Of a DNA stretch of 64,000 nucleotides, positions 1 through 9,681 are shown one piece after another. Origin of the DNA: Phyllobacterium calauticae (GTDB taxonomy: Bacteria; Pseudomonadota; Alphaproteobacteria; Rhizobiales; Rhizobiaceae). The notes below the pieces were generated by a model, which was given only the letters and a program-made list of their open reading frames with translations, searched no databases and was not told where the DNA came from. Made by a program: the position numbers and the translations under genes. Location: the NCBI RefSeq assembly GCF_019991125.1, contig NZ_JAGENB010000003.1:620001-684000 (forward strand), written 5' to 3'. The stretch's first letter is position 1, and each line of letters starts with the position of its first letter.

Positions 1-49
1 CGGTCCTGGGACCGGCGGGTTTCGTTTCAGTCAGAACGTCAGGAGAAGC

Positions 50-1750
50 TTAGTTCTTTTCCTGCTTCTTCAGAGCGGCACCGAGGATGTCGCCCAGCGA
101 AGCGCCGGAGTCGGACGAACCGTACTGTGCAACGGCTTCCTTCTCTTCAGCGATTTCCAGCGCCTTGATGGAGACCTGCAGCTTGCGGGTCTTCTTGTCG
201 AAGGCGATGACGCGGGCGTCGACCTTCTGGCCAACCGTGAAGCGTTCCGGACGCTGTTCGTCACGATCGCGGGACAGATCCGCACGACGGATGAACGAGT
301 CGAGATCGTGGTCAACCAGACGGACTTCGAGGCCGCCATCGGTGATGCCGGTGACTTCAACGGTTACAACGGCGTTCTTGCGCAGTTCGCCCGAGGTTGC
401 TGCTTCACCGACCTTGTCGCCTGTGAGCTGCTTGATGCCGAGCGAGATGCGTTCCTTCTCGACGTCAACATCGAGAACCTGCGCCTTGACGACGTCACCC
501 TTGTTGTACTCTTCGATGACCTGTTCGCCCGGACGGTTCCAGTCGAGGTCGGAGAGGTGAACCATGCCGTCCACATCGCCGTCGAGGCCAATGAACAGGC
601 CGAATTCGGTCTTGTTCTTGACTTCGCCTTCGACGATCGTGCCGACAGGGAACTTGTCTGCGAAGGTCGTCCATGGGTTGTCGAGGGTCTGCTTGAGGCC
701 CAGCGAGATGCGGCGCTTGACCGGATCCACTTCGAGAACAACGACTTCGACTTCCTGCGTGGTCGAGAGCAGCTTGCCCGGATGCACGTTCTTCTTTGTC
801 CAGGACATTTCGGAAACGTGGATAAGGCCTTCGATGCCTGGCTCGATTTCGACGAATGCACCGTAGTCGGTGATGTTCGTAACCGTACCGGTGATCTTTT
901 TGCCGATCGGGTACTTTGCACCGATACCATCCCAAGGATCGCTTTCGAGCTGCTTCATGCCGAGCGAAATACGATGTGTTTCCTGGTTGATGCGGATGAT
1001 CTGAACCTTGACCGTCTGGCCGATGTTCAGGATTTCCGACGGATGGTTGACGCGGCGCCATGCCATGTCGGTCACGTGCAGCAGACCATCGATACCGCCG
1101 AGGTCAACGAACGCACCATAATCGGTGATGTTCTTGACGACGCCTTCAACGACCTGACCTTCTTCAAGGTTCTGGACGATTTCAGAGCGCTGTTCAGCAC
1201 GGCTCTCTTCAAGAACGGTACGACGCGAAACAACGATGTTGCCGCGACGCTTGTCCATCTTGAGGATTTCGAAGGGCTGCGGGTTGTGCATCAGCGGGGT
1301 AACGTCGCGGATCGGACGGATGTCGACCTGCGAACGCGGCAGGAAGGCGACGGCGCCGTCGAGATCGACGGTGAAACCACCCTTGACCTGATTGAAGATG
1401 ACACCATCGACGCGCTCGCCGCGGTTGAACTTCTCTTCAAGACGGACCCAGCTCTCTTCGCGGCGTGCTTTTTCACGCGACAGAACAGCTTCGCCGAGGG
1501 CGTTTTCGATACGCTCGACGTAGACTTCAACGATATCGCCCGGCTTCAGCGAGCCGTCTTTGGCTTTCGCGCCGAATTCCTTGAGCGGTACGCGGCCTTC
1601 AACCTTGAGGCCGGCGTCAATGATCGCCATGTCTTTTTCGATGGCGACGATACGGCCCTTGACGACATAACCTTCAGCAAGGTCATTGGTGGCAAAGGAC
1701 TCGGCGAGAAGAGCTTCGAAATCTTCGCGCGTTGGATTGGCTTGAGACAT
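50..1750 (-). CDS. rpsA: 30S ribosomal protein S1
   Basis: Ribosomal protein S1 binds mRNA on the 30S subunit and helps start translation of messages with structured or weak leaders. The 566-residue product is a chain of S1 (OB-fold) repeats, starting near residues 27, 112, 199, 286, 370 and 455; repeats 3 and 4 carry the hallmark NITDYGAFV, and a lysine-rich tail follows. This is the usual length for alphaproteobacteria. It is the last gene of the minus-strand run aroA, small membrane protein, cmk, rpsA; cmk-rpsA adjacency is common in proteobacteria. The gap to cmk is 126 bp and may hold its own promoter or leader. Identification is secure. Confidence 0.98.
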   Translation of the reverse strand: MSQANPTREDFEALLAESFATNDLAEGYVVKGRIVAIEKDMAIIDAGLKVEGRVPLKEFGAKAKDGSLKPGDIVEVYVERIENALGEAVLSREKARREESWVRLEEKFNRGERVDGVIFNQVKGGFTVDLDGAVAFLPRSQVDIRPIRDVTPLMHNPQPFEILKMDKRRGNIVVSRRTVLEESRAEQRSEIVQNLEEGQVVEGVVKNITDYGAFVDLGGIDGLLHVTDMAWRRVNHPSEILNIGQTVKVQIIRINQETHRISLGMKQLESDPWDGIGAKYPIGKKITGTVTNITDYGAFVEIEPGIEGLIHVSEMSWTKKNVHPGKLLSTTQEVEVVVLEVDPVKRRISLGLKQTLDNPWTTFADKFPVGTIVEGEVKNKTEFGLFIGLDGDVDGMVHLSDLDWNRPGEQVIEEYNKGDVVKAQVLDVDVEKERISLGIKQLTGDKVGEAATSGELRKNAVVTVEVTGITDGGLEVRLVDHDLDSFIRRADLSRDRDEQRPERFTVGQKVDARVIAFDKKTRKLQVSIKALEIAEEKEAVAQYGSSDSGASLGDILGAALKKQEKN

Positions 1751-1876
1751 AAATACTCCTGGTGTGCCCGGACATCGTCATCGGACACAGCACCGGTGGT
1801 TCGTGTTGCGGTTCATCTGCGGGCCAATCCGCCCTATGCGGGCAATCCGGTGCATGGACTGGTAGCAGATGCTGGT

Positions 1877-2854
1877 TTAATGCCTGTTTCCCACCAAAGC
1901 CTGATCAATCAGTTTTTTGGCAGCAAGAAACGCGGTCTCTATATCCATTTCCGTCGTATCTAGCAAGTGCGCGTCGGCAGCGGGCTTCAATGGCGAGTCC
2001 GTGCGGCCCATATCGCGGGCGTCGCGGCGGGTAAGATCGGCCAGAATCTCCTCATACAGGACGGTCGCGCCCGAGGATTTGATTTCGTCAAACCGCCGCT
2101 TCGCCCGTGCTTGCGGGGAGGCGGTGATGTAAAGTTTAACTGGCGCGTCCGGGCAGACCACCGTGCCGATATCGCGCCCGTCGAGAACGGTGCCGGGGGA
2201 GCGCTGGGCAAACGCCTGCTGAGCCGCAACCAGCGCCCGCCGGACCGCGGGCATGACGGCAACTTTGGAAGCCGCTTCGCCCACATCATGCGTGGACAGG
2301 GCAGCCCGGTCGAGTTTGGACAGATCGATGCCGCGTGCCGCCTTTTCCGCCAGAAATTCGTCGTCGAGCGCCATGTTCTGGTCGAGCAGCGCCTTGGCAA
2401 CCGCGCGGTATGTCAGCCCGGTATCAAGATGATGATAGCCGTAATAATCGGCAATCCGCCGGGCCAGCGTGCCTTTGCCCGATGCAGCCGGTCCGTCGAT
2501 AGCGATGGTGAAAGACGGCGCCGGCGTGTGGATATCGTCCTTTTCATCGCGGTCAAACAACCAGTTGCCAAGGGCGAACAGCAGATAGGCCGCGGCAAGG
2601 ACGAGCGTGATCAGCGGCGTGATGCCGATCGTGACGAACGCGAACCCGCCTACCGTGGTCGCCAGTGCGGAAAGCCATGCCGGCAGATAGGCAGACATGT
2701 TCTGCAGCAGCGCATCGATGGCGAATATCAGGGCAAACTGGAAGACGAACAGCCAGAACAGCAGGGCGAAGAGCCCGAAGCGAATTTTCAGCGCAAACCG
2801 TTCAATGGCGTAGGCAACGCCAACAATGACCAGGGAGGTGAGCAGGAAAAACAT
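1877..2854 (-). CDS. cmk: cytidylate kinase with N-terminal membrane domain
   Basis: The C-terminal part (about residues 115-325) is a complete CMP/dCMP kinase, which phosphorylates CMP with ATP. It has the P-loop GPAASGKGT at residues 121-129, the LDTG.TYRAVA CMP-binding stretch and the DGRDIGTVV motif. The normal enzyme of about 210-220 residues starts just before the P-loop. Here 110 extra residues precede it, with strongly hydrophobic segments at about 2-17, 27-50 and 65-98 and a charged linker. The ATG at 2854 has a GGGAG ribosome site 6 bases upstream. No in-frame ATG or GTG lies between the membrane part and the kinase (only a TTG without a site), so the fusion looks real. This suggests a membrane-anchored kinase. 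A sequencing frameshift joining two genes cannot be excluded. Confidence 0.93.
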   Translation of the reverse strand: MFFLLTSLVIVGVAYAIERFALKIRFGLFALLFWLFVFQFALIFAIDALLQNMSAYLPAWLSALATTVGGFAFVTIGITPLITLVLAAAYLLFALGNWLFDRDEKDDIHTPAPSFTIAIDGPAASGKGTLARRIADYYGYHHLDTGLTYRAVAKALLDQNMALDDEFLAEKAARGIDLSKLDRAALSTHDVGEAASKVAVMPAVRRALVAAQQAFAQRSPGTVLDGRDIGTVVCPDAPVKLYITASPQARAKRRFDEIKSSGATVLYEEILADLTRRDARDMGRTDSPLKPAADAHLLDTTEMDIETAFLAAKKLIDQALVGNRH

Positions 2855-2918
2855 CAGGCACTCCCTGCCTGCAGGGGAGCCGTTGTCAACGCAGTCTGCA
2901 AATGGACAGCAGGTTCGA

Positions 2919-3275
2919 TCATCGCTCTCTGTTTCTTGCCTTTGCGCCCATGAGGAAGCCTATGCCATAACCGACGATTGATCCGAACGCGGGCGGCAGA
3001 AGCAGAAACTGATAGGGCATCCAATCGCTTGTTCCCGCAGCCTCAGGCACGGACACATCCGGCCGGGAACCATCGGAGACATTCCACGCATAGAGGAAGA
3101 TCAGGAGCAAAGGAAGAACGACCCGCATGATCGAACTCAAAATGCCGGGCCATGGCTGCGATGATCCACTGGAAATTGTGCCGCGATAGGCGCTTCGTCC
3201 CGCCCAGACGACGAACGGAACGCTCGACATCATATAAAGGGCGTAAACCGTCAGGGCGGAAAAAAGCGCGCTCAT
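2919..3275 (-). CDS. small membrane protein, function unknown
   Basis: A 118-residue protein with three predicted membrane helices (about residues 3-23, 46-63 and 88-108) and a basic C-terminus (KARNRER). I do not recognise the family. It begins 5 bases after the aroA stop and ends 64 bases before cmk, so it is probably co-transcribed with both. No strong ribosome-binding site precedes the ATG at 3275, which points to translational coupling with aroA or to a later start at the paired methionines 15 and 16. Its place next to a Cmk that also carries a membrane domain raises the possibility that the two interact; that is inference only. Confidence 0.7.
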   Translation of the reverse strand: MSALFSALTVYALYMMSSVPFVVWAGRSAYRGTISSGSSQPWPGILSSIMRVVLPLLLIFLYAWNVSDGSRPDVSVPEAAGTSDWMPYQFLLLPPAFGSIVGYGIGFLMGAKARNRER

Positions 3276-3280
3276 CGGTA

Positions 3281-4648
<1,368 letters not shown>

Positions 4649-4888
4649 TCACAAGGAAAATTGGTGTTTCATCTCGAGCCTGTAGGCGTCGGCGTTCCTA
4701 ACACAGCTTGTTCGTCCGGTCATCTCGCAAATGCATAGTTCGGCCGAACGGCAATCTCGCGTCGTTTTGGCTTTGACAAATGCGCTGAATTGCGTTTATG
4801 GGACCAGAAATCCATTTGATGAGCGCTGGCATAAACGGTTGGACGATGGCATACCGGATGCAGGCGCAGCCAGAAGACGAGGCATAAC

Positions 4889-5278
4889 GTGGTAAATCCA
4901 AAACTTGGTACCAAGCGAGTCGACCCTGAAACAGGTCAGAAATTCTACGATCTGAACCGCGATCCGATCGTCTCCCCTTATACGGGCAAGAGCTATCCGC
5001 TCAGCTATTTTGATTCGACTGTTCCTTCCGCGCGTGAGGAAGAGGAAGAGGTCGAGACCGAAGAACTCGATGTCGTTCTGGAAAAGCCGGAATTCGTTTC
5101 GCTTGAAGAAGCCGATGGCGATGTCGATGGCGACGTGCCGGATCTGGGCGATGACGTCGATGTGGATGTCGACGATGCCGATGATGATGACACGTTCCTT
5201 GCCGAAGACGAGGAAGACGAAGATGACGACGTTACCGATATCCTCGGCGGCGGCATCGGCGAAGACGACGAAAACTGA
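4889..5278 (+). CDS. TIGR02300 family (FYDLN acid) protein
   Basis: A 129-residue protein starting at GTG. The first 40 residues contain the family signature KFYDLNRDPI; the rest is extremely acidic, with long Asp/Glu runs after residue 90. Relatives often carry zinc-ligand cysteines before FYDLN; here that stretch is RVDPETGQ and has no cysteine. The family is widespread in alphaproteobacteria, nearly always next to aroA and a tRNA-Ala gene, and has no known function. It is transcribed divergently from aroA across a 252-bp gap, which should hold both promoters; I could not pick a clear sigma-70 site there. Confidence 0.9.
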   Translation: MVNPKLGTKRVDPETGQKFYDLNRDPIVSPYTGKSYPLSYFDSTVPSAREEEEEVETEELDVVLEKPEFVSLEEADGDVDGDVPDLGDDVDVDVDDADDDDTFLAEDEEDEDDDVTDILGGGIGEDDEN

Positions 5279-5350
5279 TTTTGAACAAGGTCTTTCGCTC
5301 TTCCGAAAAATAACGGAAATATCCGGCGAATAGACCTTGATCTTCTCTGC

Positions 5351-5434
5351 GGCGGGCGATATGTACCCGCCTCGGAACGGTTCCCAACCGTTCGACTGTC
5401 CAGCCGGATTTATCCGGCTTAGCCGAAACCGGCT
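5351..5434 (+). other. four consecutive hairpins before tRNA-Ala
   Basis: Four inverted repeats follow each other: GGCGGG/CCCGCC (5351-5356 and 5366-5371), GAACGGTT/AACCGTTC (5375-5382 and 5386-5393, loop CCC), AGCCGG/CCGGCT (5402-5407 and 5414-5419) and AGCCG/CGGCT (5421-5425 and 5430-5434). The third and fourth can also pair with each other. None has a clear T-run, so a simple intrinsic terminator for the upstream gene is doubtful. This may be a structured 3' end or a leader processed with the tRNA. Confidence 0.55.
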
Positions 5435-5442
5435 AATGGAAT

Positions 5443-5518
<76 letters not shown>

Positions 5519-5565
5519 AATCTTCAATGATTTCAGAATTTTGTCCACGGCACATGGTTGCCGCT

Positions 5566-6339
5566 TCAGCGCAGCCGCGAGCGCGCAGTTGGCAGCAGGC
5601 GTGTCATCAGTGGCTTGCCGGTGAGATAGGCTGCAAGCCGTGTCTGCTCCGACAGCCATGCTGCGTCGTTCTCCAGTGCCGCCCTATGGGTTTTGTGTGC
5701 GGACTCATCGTCAAACCGGGAAAAGACCGCCAGCACATTTTCATTTTGCCGCACGGGGAGCCGGGTGAACGTGTTCTCGCCGTGCTCGGATGTGAAGACG
5801 GCAACCGGATTGTCGCCCCGTCCTTGCAGGAGCGGCGCGACGGACGTGCTGTAGTAGCTGCGGAAGCCCTGGTCCGCAGGCCGCTTGAGTTGATAGGTGA
5901 CCACTTGAAACACCGCCGGTGAAGCGGCTTCCGTCGGGGATGCCGGCCGGGCGGCGGGAAGTGCAAACCCGCTGGATGATTCGGCGGGGTGAAGCAGCAA
6001 TACATTGTCGGAATCGATCATGGTGCCGTTTGCCCTGTCGCGGTGCGCGCTCCAGACCGGGCCGTCATAGAACGCGGTCAACGCCGCGTGCCGGGTTACC
6101 ATATCTTCAAAACCACGCAGCCAGACAAAGGCGTCGGGATCATCCGGATCGCGGAACTGGCCGATGACGGTCATGCCGCAGGCTTCCTGGCTTTCCAGAA
6201 AATGGGTGTCGAACAGGTCGATGAGGTCGTCACGGCGGCCGGGATGAAGCGTATAGCGCCTGAGTTCGACGATGGAACTGAAATGCCTGCCCGCCGCCTC
6301 GGTCCGCTGAACAGCCTTTGGTTGCATCAATTCGGGCAT
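5566..6339 (-). CDS. NIPSNAP family protein
   Basis: The 257-residue product contains a NIPSNAP-type ferredoxin-like domain near residues 23-95, recognisable by IVELRRYTLHPGRRDDLI and FVWLRGF, and a second, weaker copy after residue 145 (FQVVTYQLKRP). NIPSNAP proteins are small dimeric alpha/beta-barrel proteins of largely unknown bacterial function. An ATG at 6375 lies inside the operator repeats and has no ribosome site; the ATG at 6339 has GAAGGA 9 bases upstream and is preferred. The gene diverges from a TetR gene, so it is probably that regulator's target. The substrate is unknown. Confidence 0.8.
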   Translation of the reverse strand: MPELMQPKAVQRTEAAGRHFSSIVELRRYTLHPGRRDDLIDLFDTHFLESQEACGMTVIGQFRDPDDPDAFVWLRGFEDMVTRHAALTAFYDGPVWSAHRDRANGTMIDSDNVLLLHPAESSSGFALPAARPASPTEAASPAVFQVVTYQLKRPADQGFRSYYSTSVAPLLQGRGDNPVAVFTSEHGENTFTRLPVRQNENVLAVFSRFDDESAHKTHRAALENDAAWLSEQTRLAAYLTGKPLMTRLLPTARSRLR

Positions 6340-6360
6340 CTCGTTCAATCCTTCCCCATT

Positions 6361-6408
6361 AAACAGACCGGTCATCCTGTTTTTAATAAAACCGGTTGTC
6401 CTGTTTTT
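6361..6408. promoter_or_regulatory. tandem TetR-type operators between divergent genes
   Basis: Two near-identical 18-base copies of ACCGGTyrTCCTGTTTTT lie 24 bases apart (6367-6384 and 6391-6408). The first is embedded in AAACAG...CTGTTT (6361-6382) and includes the palindrome GACCGGTC. They sit between the NIPSNAP start and the TetR start. ACCGGT-centred palindromes resemble sites of NemR-like TetR proteins. Most simply these are operators for the adjacent regulator. Confidence 0.65.
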
Positions 6409-6452
6409 GTCAACTTGTTAGCCTGCCGCGGCATGAACGTGAAGGAACTGAC

Positions 6453-7058
6453 ATGGCACAGGATTCGATCGGAAAGCCGAAGAGGGTCAATGATCCGCAG
6501 GGAATGCGTTCACGCATCCTCGATGTGGCAGCGGACCTTTTCCAAAGGCGCGGCTATCATTCGACGAGCGTTCAGGATGTCGTTCAGGCAGCCGGAGCGA
6601 CAGGCGGCGCCCTGCATCATCATTTCCCCACCAAGAAGGCGCTGGGGCTTGCCGTCATAGAAGAACGGGTGGCGCGCGAGGTCAACGCAACCGCGATCGA
6701 GCCCGTGCTGCGGGCAGACCGGCTGAAGACCGGCGTCCTGGCGTTTTTTTCCGCGGTGGCCGGCGAACTGGAGCGTAATCAGGCGGTGACGGGATGCCCG
6801 CTCAACAATCTCGCCATGGAGCTTTCGCTGGCTGATCCTGATTTTCGCCATGCGTCCAACGCCATCTTTGAGCGTTGGGTTGGGGTGCTTGCACAGAGAT
6901 TCCAGGATGACGATCCGGCACTCGCACCCCGACAGGCCGGGGCGCTGGCCACACTGGTGATCGCCGCCTATTCCGGCGCCATGGCGATGGCAAAAGCCAG
7001 CCAGAGCGCGCTGCCGCTGCGCGATTGCGCGGCGCAGCTGGAAAAGCTTTTGCCCTAG
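6453..7058 (+). CDS. TetR/AcrR family transcriptional regulator
   Basis: A 201-residue repressor with an N-terminal TetR helix-turn-helix at about residues 20-66 (RILDVAADLFQRRGYHSTSV ... ALHHHFPTKKALGLAV). The ligand-binding half contains a cysteine in VTGCPLNNLAMELS, a segment common in TetR proteins that control reactive-electrophile or organic-compound responses. The ATG at 6453 follows GAAGGAACTGAC and fits the family start. The tandem operators at 6361-6408 lie upstream, so it probably represses itself and the divergent NIPSNAP gene. The ligand is unknown. Confidence 0.88.
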   Translation: MAQDSIGKPKRVNDPQGMRSRILDVAADLFQRRGYHSTSVQDVVQAAGATGGALHHHFPTKKALGLAVIEERVAREVNATAIEPVLRADRLKTGVLAFFSAVAGELERNQAVTGCPLNNLAMELSLADPDFRHASNAIFERWVGVLAQRFQDDDPALAPRQAGALATLVIAAYSGAMAMAKASQSALPLRDCAAQLEKLLP

Positions 7059-7080
7059 GGTCCAGACCCTGGGCTGCTTG

Positions 7081-7479
7081 TCAGGCCTGCCGTGAGAAAA
7101 CCACCGCCGTGAACAAAAGCACGCCCGCAAACACGATCATCGAGCCGATGCCAACCAGCGGTTCCATCGCGGCATTGCCAAGCGACAGGAAATACAGCGG
7201 CGGTATCATCACAACGATACCCACGGTGTAGACGATGAACTGAAGCATTGGCAGGCGTCCGGCGGCCTTTGCCGGGTTGAGCGCATAGTAGGTGCCGAAT
7301 ATCGCGCTGCTGACCCAACCGAGAAGATTGAGATGGGCATGGGCGGGAAAGGCGGTATGATCGCCCGATAACCCCATTTGCAGCCCCATGATGATACCCA
7401 GTAGAAACAAGATCGTCGCGGATTTGAAGAACAGCTGCGAAACCTGTGGCATGAGCGCATTCTTTCTCTGAACAGACAT
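7081..7479 (-). CDS. small multi-spanning membrane protein, heme-copper oxidase subunit I-like
   Basis: A 132-residue integral membrane protein with four predicted helices. The segment PAHAHLNLLGWVSSAIFG resembles a helix pair of heme-copper oxidase subunit I and NorB, with His residues in an AHAHLN motif, but the protein is far too short to be an oxidase. Similar short proteins occur in many alphaproteobacteria as hypothetical proteins. The ATG at 7479 matches the start of the conserved part; the open frame extends to 7632 without conserved features. It converges on the TetR gene, with 22 bases between stops. Function unknown. Confidence 0.7.
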   Translation of the reverse strand: MSVQRKNALMPQVSQLFFKSATILFLLGIIMGLQMGLSGDHTAFPAHAHLNLLGWVSSAIFGTYYALNPAKAAGRLPMLQFIVYTVGIVVMIPPLYFLSLGNAAMEPLVGIGSMIVFAGVLLFTAVVFSRQA

Positions 7480-7635
7480 GACAGTCTGTGCAAATCTATA
7501 GTCTCGAATTCGGATTTGTGCCAGAGCACCGCCGCTAGCAAAAATAGGTAGGTTGTCCTCGCCGGAGACTATTTCGCGGGCGCGGGCGGCGATTGCTGTT
7601 TTCGACTGGATTAGCGCGAGAAAATCGATCAAACC

Positions 7636-7655
7636 ATTCTGAAAAAGATCAGAAT
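7636..7655. repeat. 7-bp inverted repeat upstream of the DMT gene
   Basis: ATTCTGA (7636-7642) and TCAGAAT (7649-7655) form a perfect inverted repeat with a 6-base A-rich spacer. It ends directly before the GAGGAA ribosome site of the transporter gene. It could be an operator or a hairpin affecting initiation. Confidence 0.45.
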
Positions 7656-7668
7656 CGAGGAATCTCCC

Positions 7669-8622
7669 ATGCCCGCCCGCCCGGTTGCCCTTTCCGGAAC
7701 GCCCGAATCATCCCTGGCGCGCACCGGCGTCCTGTTGATGCTGCTGGGCATGCTGATGTTCGCCCTGAACGATGTGATGGGCAAATGGCTGGTGTCGACC
7801 TATTCCGTCGGTCAGGTCGTCTTTGTCCGCAGTGTCGCCGCCCTGATCATTCTTGCGCCATTCCTCTGGTACTCGGGACCGAAGAAAATCCTGCAGGTGG
7901 ACCGGCCGGTCCTGCAGCTTGCCCGCGTTGCCGCGTCGACGGCGGAGATTTTCGCCTTCTACTTTGCCGTCGTCTATCTGCCGCTGGCCGATGTCATGAC
8001 CTATTGGCTGGCCGCCCCGATCTATGTCGCCGCGATCTCGCCGCTCGTGCTGAAGGAGCCCGTCGGCTGGCGCCGCTGGAGCGCCATCATCGTCGGTTTC
8101 ATCGGCGTCGTCATTGCCCTGGAGCCGTCGTCGCAGGCCCTCACGCCACAGGCCATCATTTCCATTCTGGGCAGCATGACCTTCGCCCTGATGCTGCTGC
8201 TCGGCCGTTCGCTGCGCGGCACGCCCGATACGACGCTGGTGTTCTGGCAGATCGTCGGTGCCGGCCTTGCGGGCGCGGCCTCGCTCTATTTCGACTGGAA
8301 ACCGGTCAGCCCAAGGGATCTGGTTCTGCTCGCCGTGCTCGGTGTTGTCGCCATGCTGGCGCACATGCTCGTCAACCGTGCGCTCAAGATGGCTGATGCG
8401 GCAACCGTTGCACCGCTGCAATACACGCTTCTGTTCTGGGCCATCGTGTTCGGCTGGCTGGTGTTTGGCGACGTGCCGCGCCTGCCCATGCTGATCGGTT
8501 CAGGCTTTATCGTGGCGTCGGGCCTGTTCATCTTCTTCCGTGAACAGCAGCTGAAGCGGCAGGGGCGGATGAAGGCGGAACCGGCCGAAGCCATCGTTAC
8601 CGGTTCCGGCGATCCGGTCTGA
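7669..8622 (+). CDS. DMT superfamily transporter (EamA family)
   Basis: A 317-residue inner-membrane protein with ten predicted helices arranged as two EamA repeats (about residues 18-152 and 163-292). This fold belongs to drug/metabolite exporters such as RhaT/YdcZ relatives; many export amino acids or other small metabolites, and some rhizobial members import. The first repeat has FALNDVMGKWLV and the second ends with the usual VASGLFIFFREQQ before a hydrophilic tail. The ATG at 7669 follows GAGGAATCTCCC. The substrate cannot be read from sequence. Confidence 0.88.
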   Translation: MPARPVALSGTPESSLARTGVLLMLLGMLMFALNDVMGKWLVSTYSVGQVVFVRSVAALIILAPFLWYSGPKKILQVDRPVLQLARVAASTAEIFAFYFAVVYLPLADVMTYWLAAPIYVAAISPLVLKEPVGWRRWSAIIVGFIGVVIALEPSSQALTPQAIISILGSMTFALMLLLGRSLRGTPDTTLVFWQIVGAGLAGAASLYFDWKPVSPRDLVLLAVLGVVAMLAHMLVNRALKMADAATVAPLQYTLLFWAIVFGWLVFGDVPRLPMLIGSGFIVASGLFIFFREQQLKRQGRMKAEPAEAIVTGSGDPV

Positions 8623-8638
8623 GGCAGAAAACGCCCCG

Positions 8639-9112
8639 TCAGGCGTTGACAGGCGCGCCTTTCAGCGATGCGCCGAGAGCGTCGAGCAGTTCTTCCGTGC
8701 CACGCTGGCGTTGTCCCGGCTCGTCATATCCGTCGAGAAAGGCGCCCTGCTCGGTGAAGACGAGCTTTGTGCCGGTGCCTTCAGGCTTCAGTTCCATCGT
8801 CGCGAGTGAAACGGAAATACGCTTGTCATCGAGATACATGTCATAGCTGTAGATGATGCGCTGGTCAGGGACGATGTCCTGATAGATGGCCTCGAACCTA
8901 TGCACCGGCCCGCCTTTCGGTCCGCCGCTGTTGGTCTCGCGGCCGCCGATCCGGAAATCCATCTCGAACCGGGCGACGCCCCAGTCATCGGGGCCGGCAA
9001 ACCATTTGCTCTTGGCGGTCTTGTCGCTGAGCGCAAAGAAGACGCGTGCCGGGGCGGCCGCATAGCTGCGCTCGATCGTGAATGTATCGTGTTTGACAGA
9101 TCTCTTCGTCAT
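8639..9112 (-). CDS. SRPBCC (AHSA1/START-like) domain protein
   Basis: A 157-residue protein of the AHSA1-like SRPBCC superfamily, with the family patterns [20 protein letters not shown] at the start, W.G.D near residue 40 and a C-terminal helix around [15 protein letters not shown]. These helix-grip folds bind hydrophobic ligands. The ATG at 9112 sits 13 bases after the ArsR stop and suits the domain boundary; an upstream ATG at 9199 would overlap ArsR and has no conserved sequence. ArsR-AHSA1 pairs recur in many bacteria, where the regulator probably senses a condition relevant to its partner. Confidence 0.87.
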   Translation of the reverse strand: MTKRSVKHDTFTIERSYAAAPARVFFALSDKTAKSKWFAGPDDWGVARFEMDFRIGGRETNSGGPKGGPVHRFEAIYQDIVPDQRIIYSYDMYLDDKRISVSLATMELKPEGTGTKLVFTEQGAFLDGYDEPGQRQRGTEELLDALGASLKGAPVNA

Positions 9113-9125
9113 GCTTTCGCTCCGG

Positions 9126-9458
9126 TTATTGATTGCCGTCTTCGGCGAGAAACTCGCCCAGCCGGTCGAGCCGGCGCTCCCATGATTTGCGCCGTTCATC
9201 CATCCATTGCTCGGCCGTTCGCATGGCGGTCCATTCGATGTGGCATGTGCGCACGCGGCCGACCTTTTCCGTGCGGATCAGGCCGCTGTTCTCGAGAACC
9301 TGCAGATGCTGCACCACGGCGGGCAGGGACATGGTCAGCGGTTTCGCCAATTCACTGACCGAGGCCGGGCCGCGGCTCAGCCGTTCCACCATGATGCGCC
9401 GGGACGGGTCCGCCAGCGCCTGAAACATAAGATCGAGTGAGGTTTGTTGGTTAAGCAT
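9126..9458 (-). CDS. ArsR/SmtB family transcriptional regulator
   Basis: A 110-residue winged-helix protein. Residues 10-75 hold the fold: [16 protein letters not shown], then the recognition helix [18 protein letters not shown] and the wing [12 protein letters not shown]. The metal-binding ELCVC motif of ArsR/SmtB metal sensors is absent (LAKPLTMS is at that place), so it is not an obvious metalloregulator. It belongs to the subgroup paired with SRPBCC proteins. It starts 4 bases after the stop of the TRASH-like gene and is followed by the AHSA1 gene, so all are likely one transcript. Confidence 0.9.
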   Translation of the reverse strand: MLNQQTSLDLMFQALADPSRRIMVERLSRGPASVSELAKPLTMSLPAVVQHLQVLENSGLIRTEKVGRVRTCHIEWTAMRTAEQWMDERRKSWERRLDRLGEFLAEDGNQ

Positions 9459-9462
9459 ATGC

Positions 9463-9669
9463 TTAAGTAATACCGATGGCCGGATTTGTCAACTTGTGCG
9501 CCAGGGCTTCCTCGAGGTGATTGACGGCTTTCTCGAATTTGTCGCGGCAACCCGGGTTGCAGAAGCCGACAACCGCGCCCTTGTAAAGCGTGAGGCTGTC
9601 TTCGCTGATCGGATCGCCCGACCAGGGGCAGGTGGTGTTGACCGCGTCGCTGATTTTCAGGTCTGACAT
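9463..9669 (-). CDS. small TRASH/YHS-like cysteine protein
   Basis: A 68-residue protein whose middle reads CPWSGDPI ... LYKGAVVGFCNPGCRDKFEKA. The pattern C-x2-S, then F-C-x3-C-x2-KF, is that of TRASH/YHS zinc-ribbon-like metal-binding domains, with serine at one expected cysteine position. Single-domain versions are common in rhizobia and may handle metals or act as redox adaptors. It is the second gene of the OsmC-TRASH-ArsR-AHSA1 run, with gaps of 12 and 4 bases on its two sides. Confidence 0.75.
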   Translation of the reverse strand: MSDLKISDAVNTTCPWSGDPISEDSLTLYKGAVVGFCNPGCRDKFEKAVNHLEEALAHKLTNPAIGIT

Positions 9670-9681
9670 GATGTTTTCCCC

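Noticed and set aside
1-14. possible terminator hairpin of rpsA at the window edge (CGGTCC/GGACCG)
   Set aside because: The structure is probably the loop-side part of a larger rpsA terminator cut by the window start, so it was not entered as a complete feature.
308-1963. 551-codon open frame on the plus strand opposite rpsA
   Set aside because: Antisense frame created by high third-position GC in rpsA; its product has no recognisable family and continues into the cmk end.
4698-4901. 67-codon minus-strand frame between aroA and the FYDLN gene
   Set aside because: No ribosome site, no family, and it fills the divergent promoter region.
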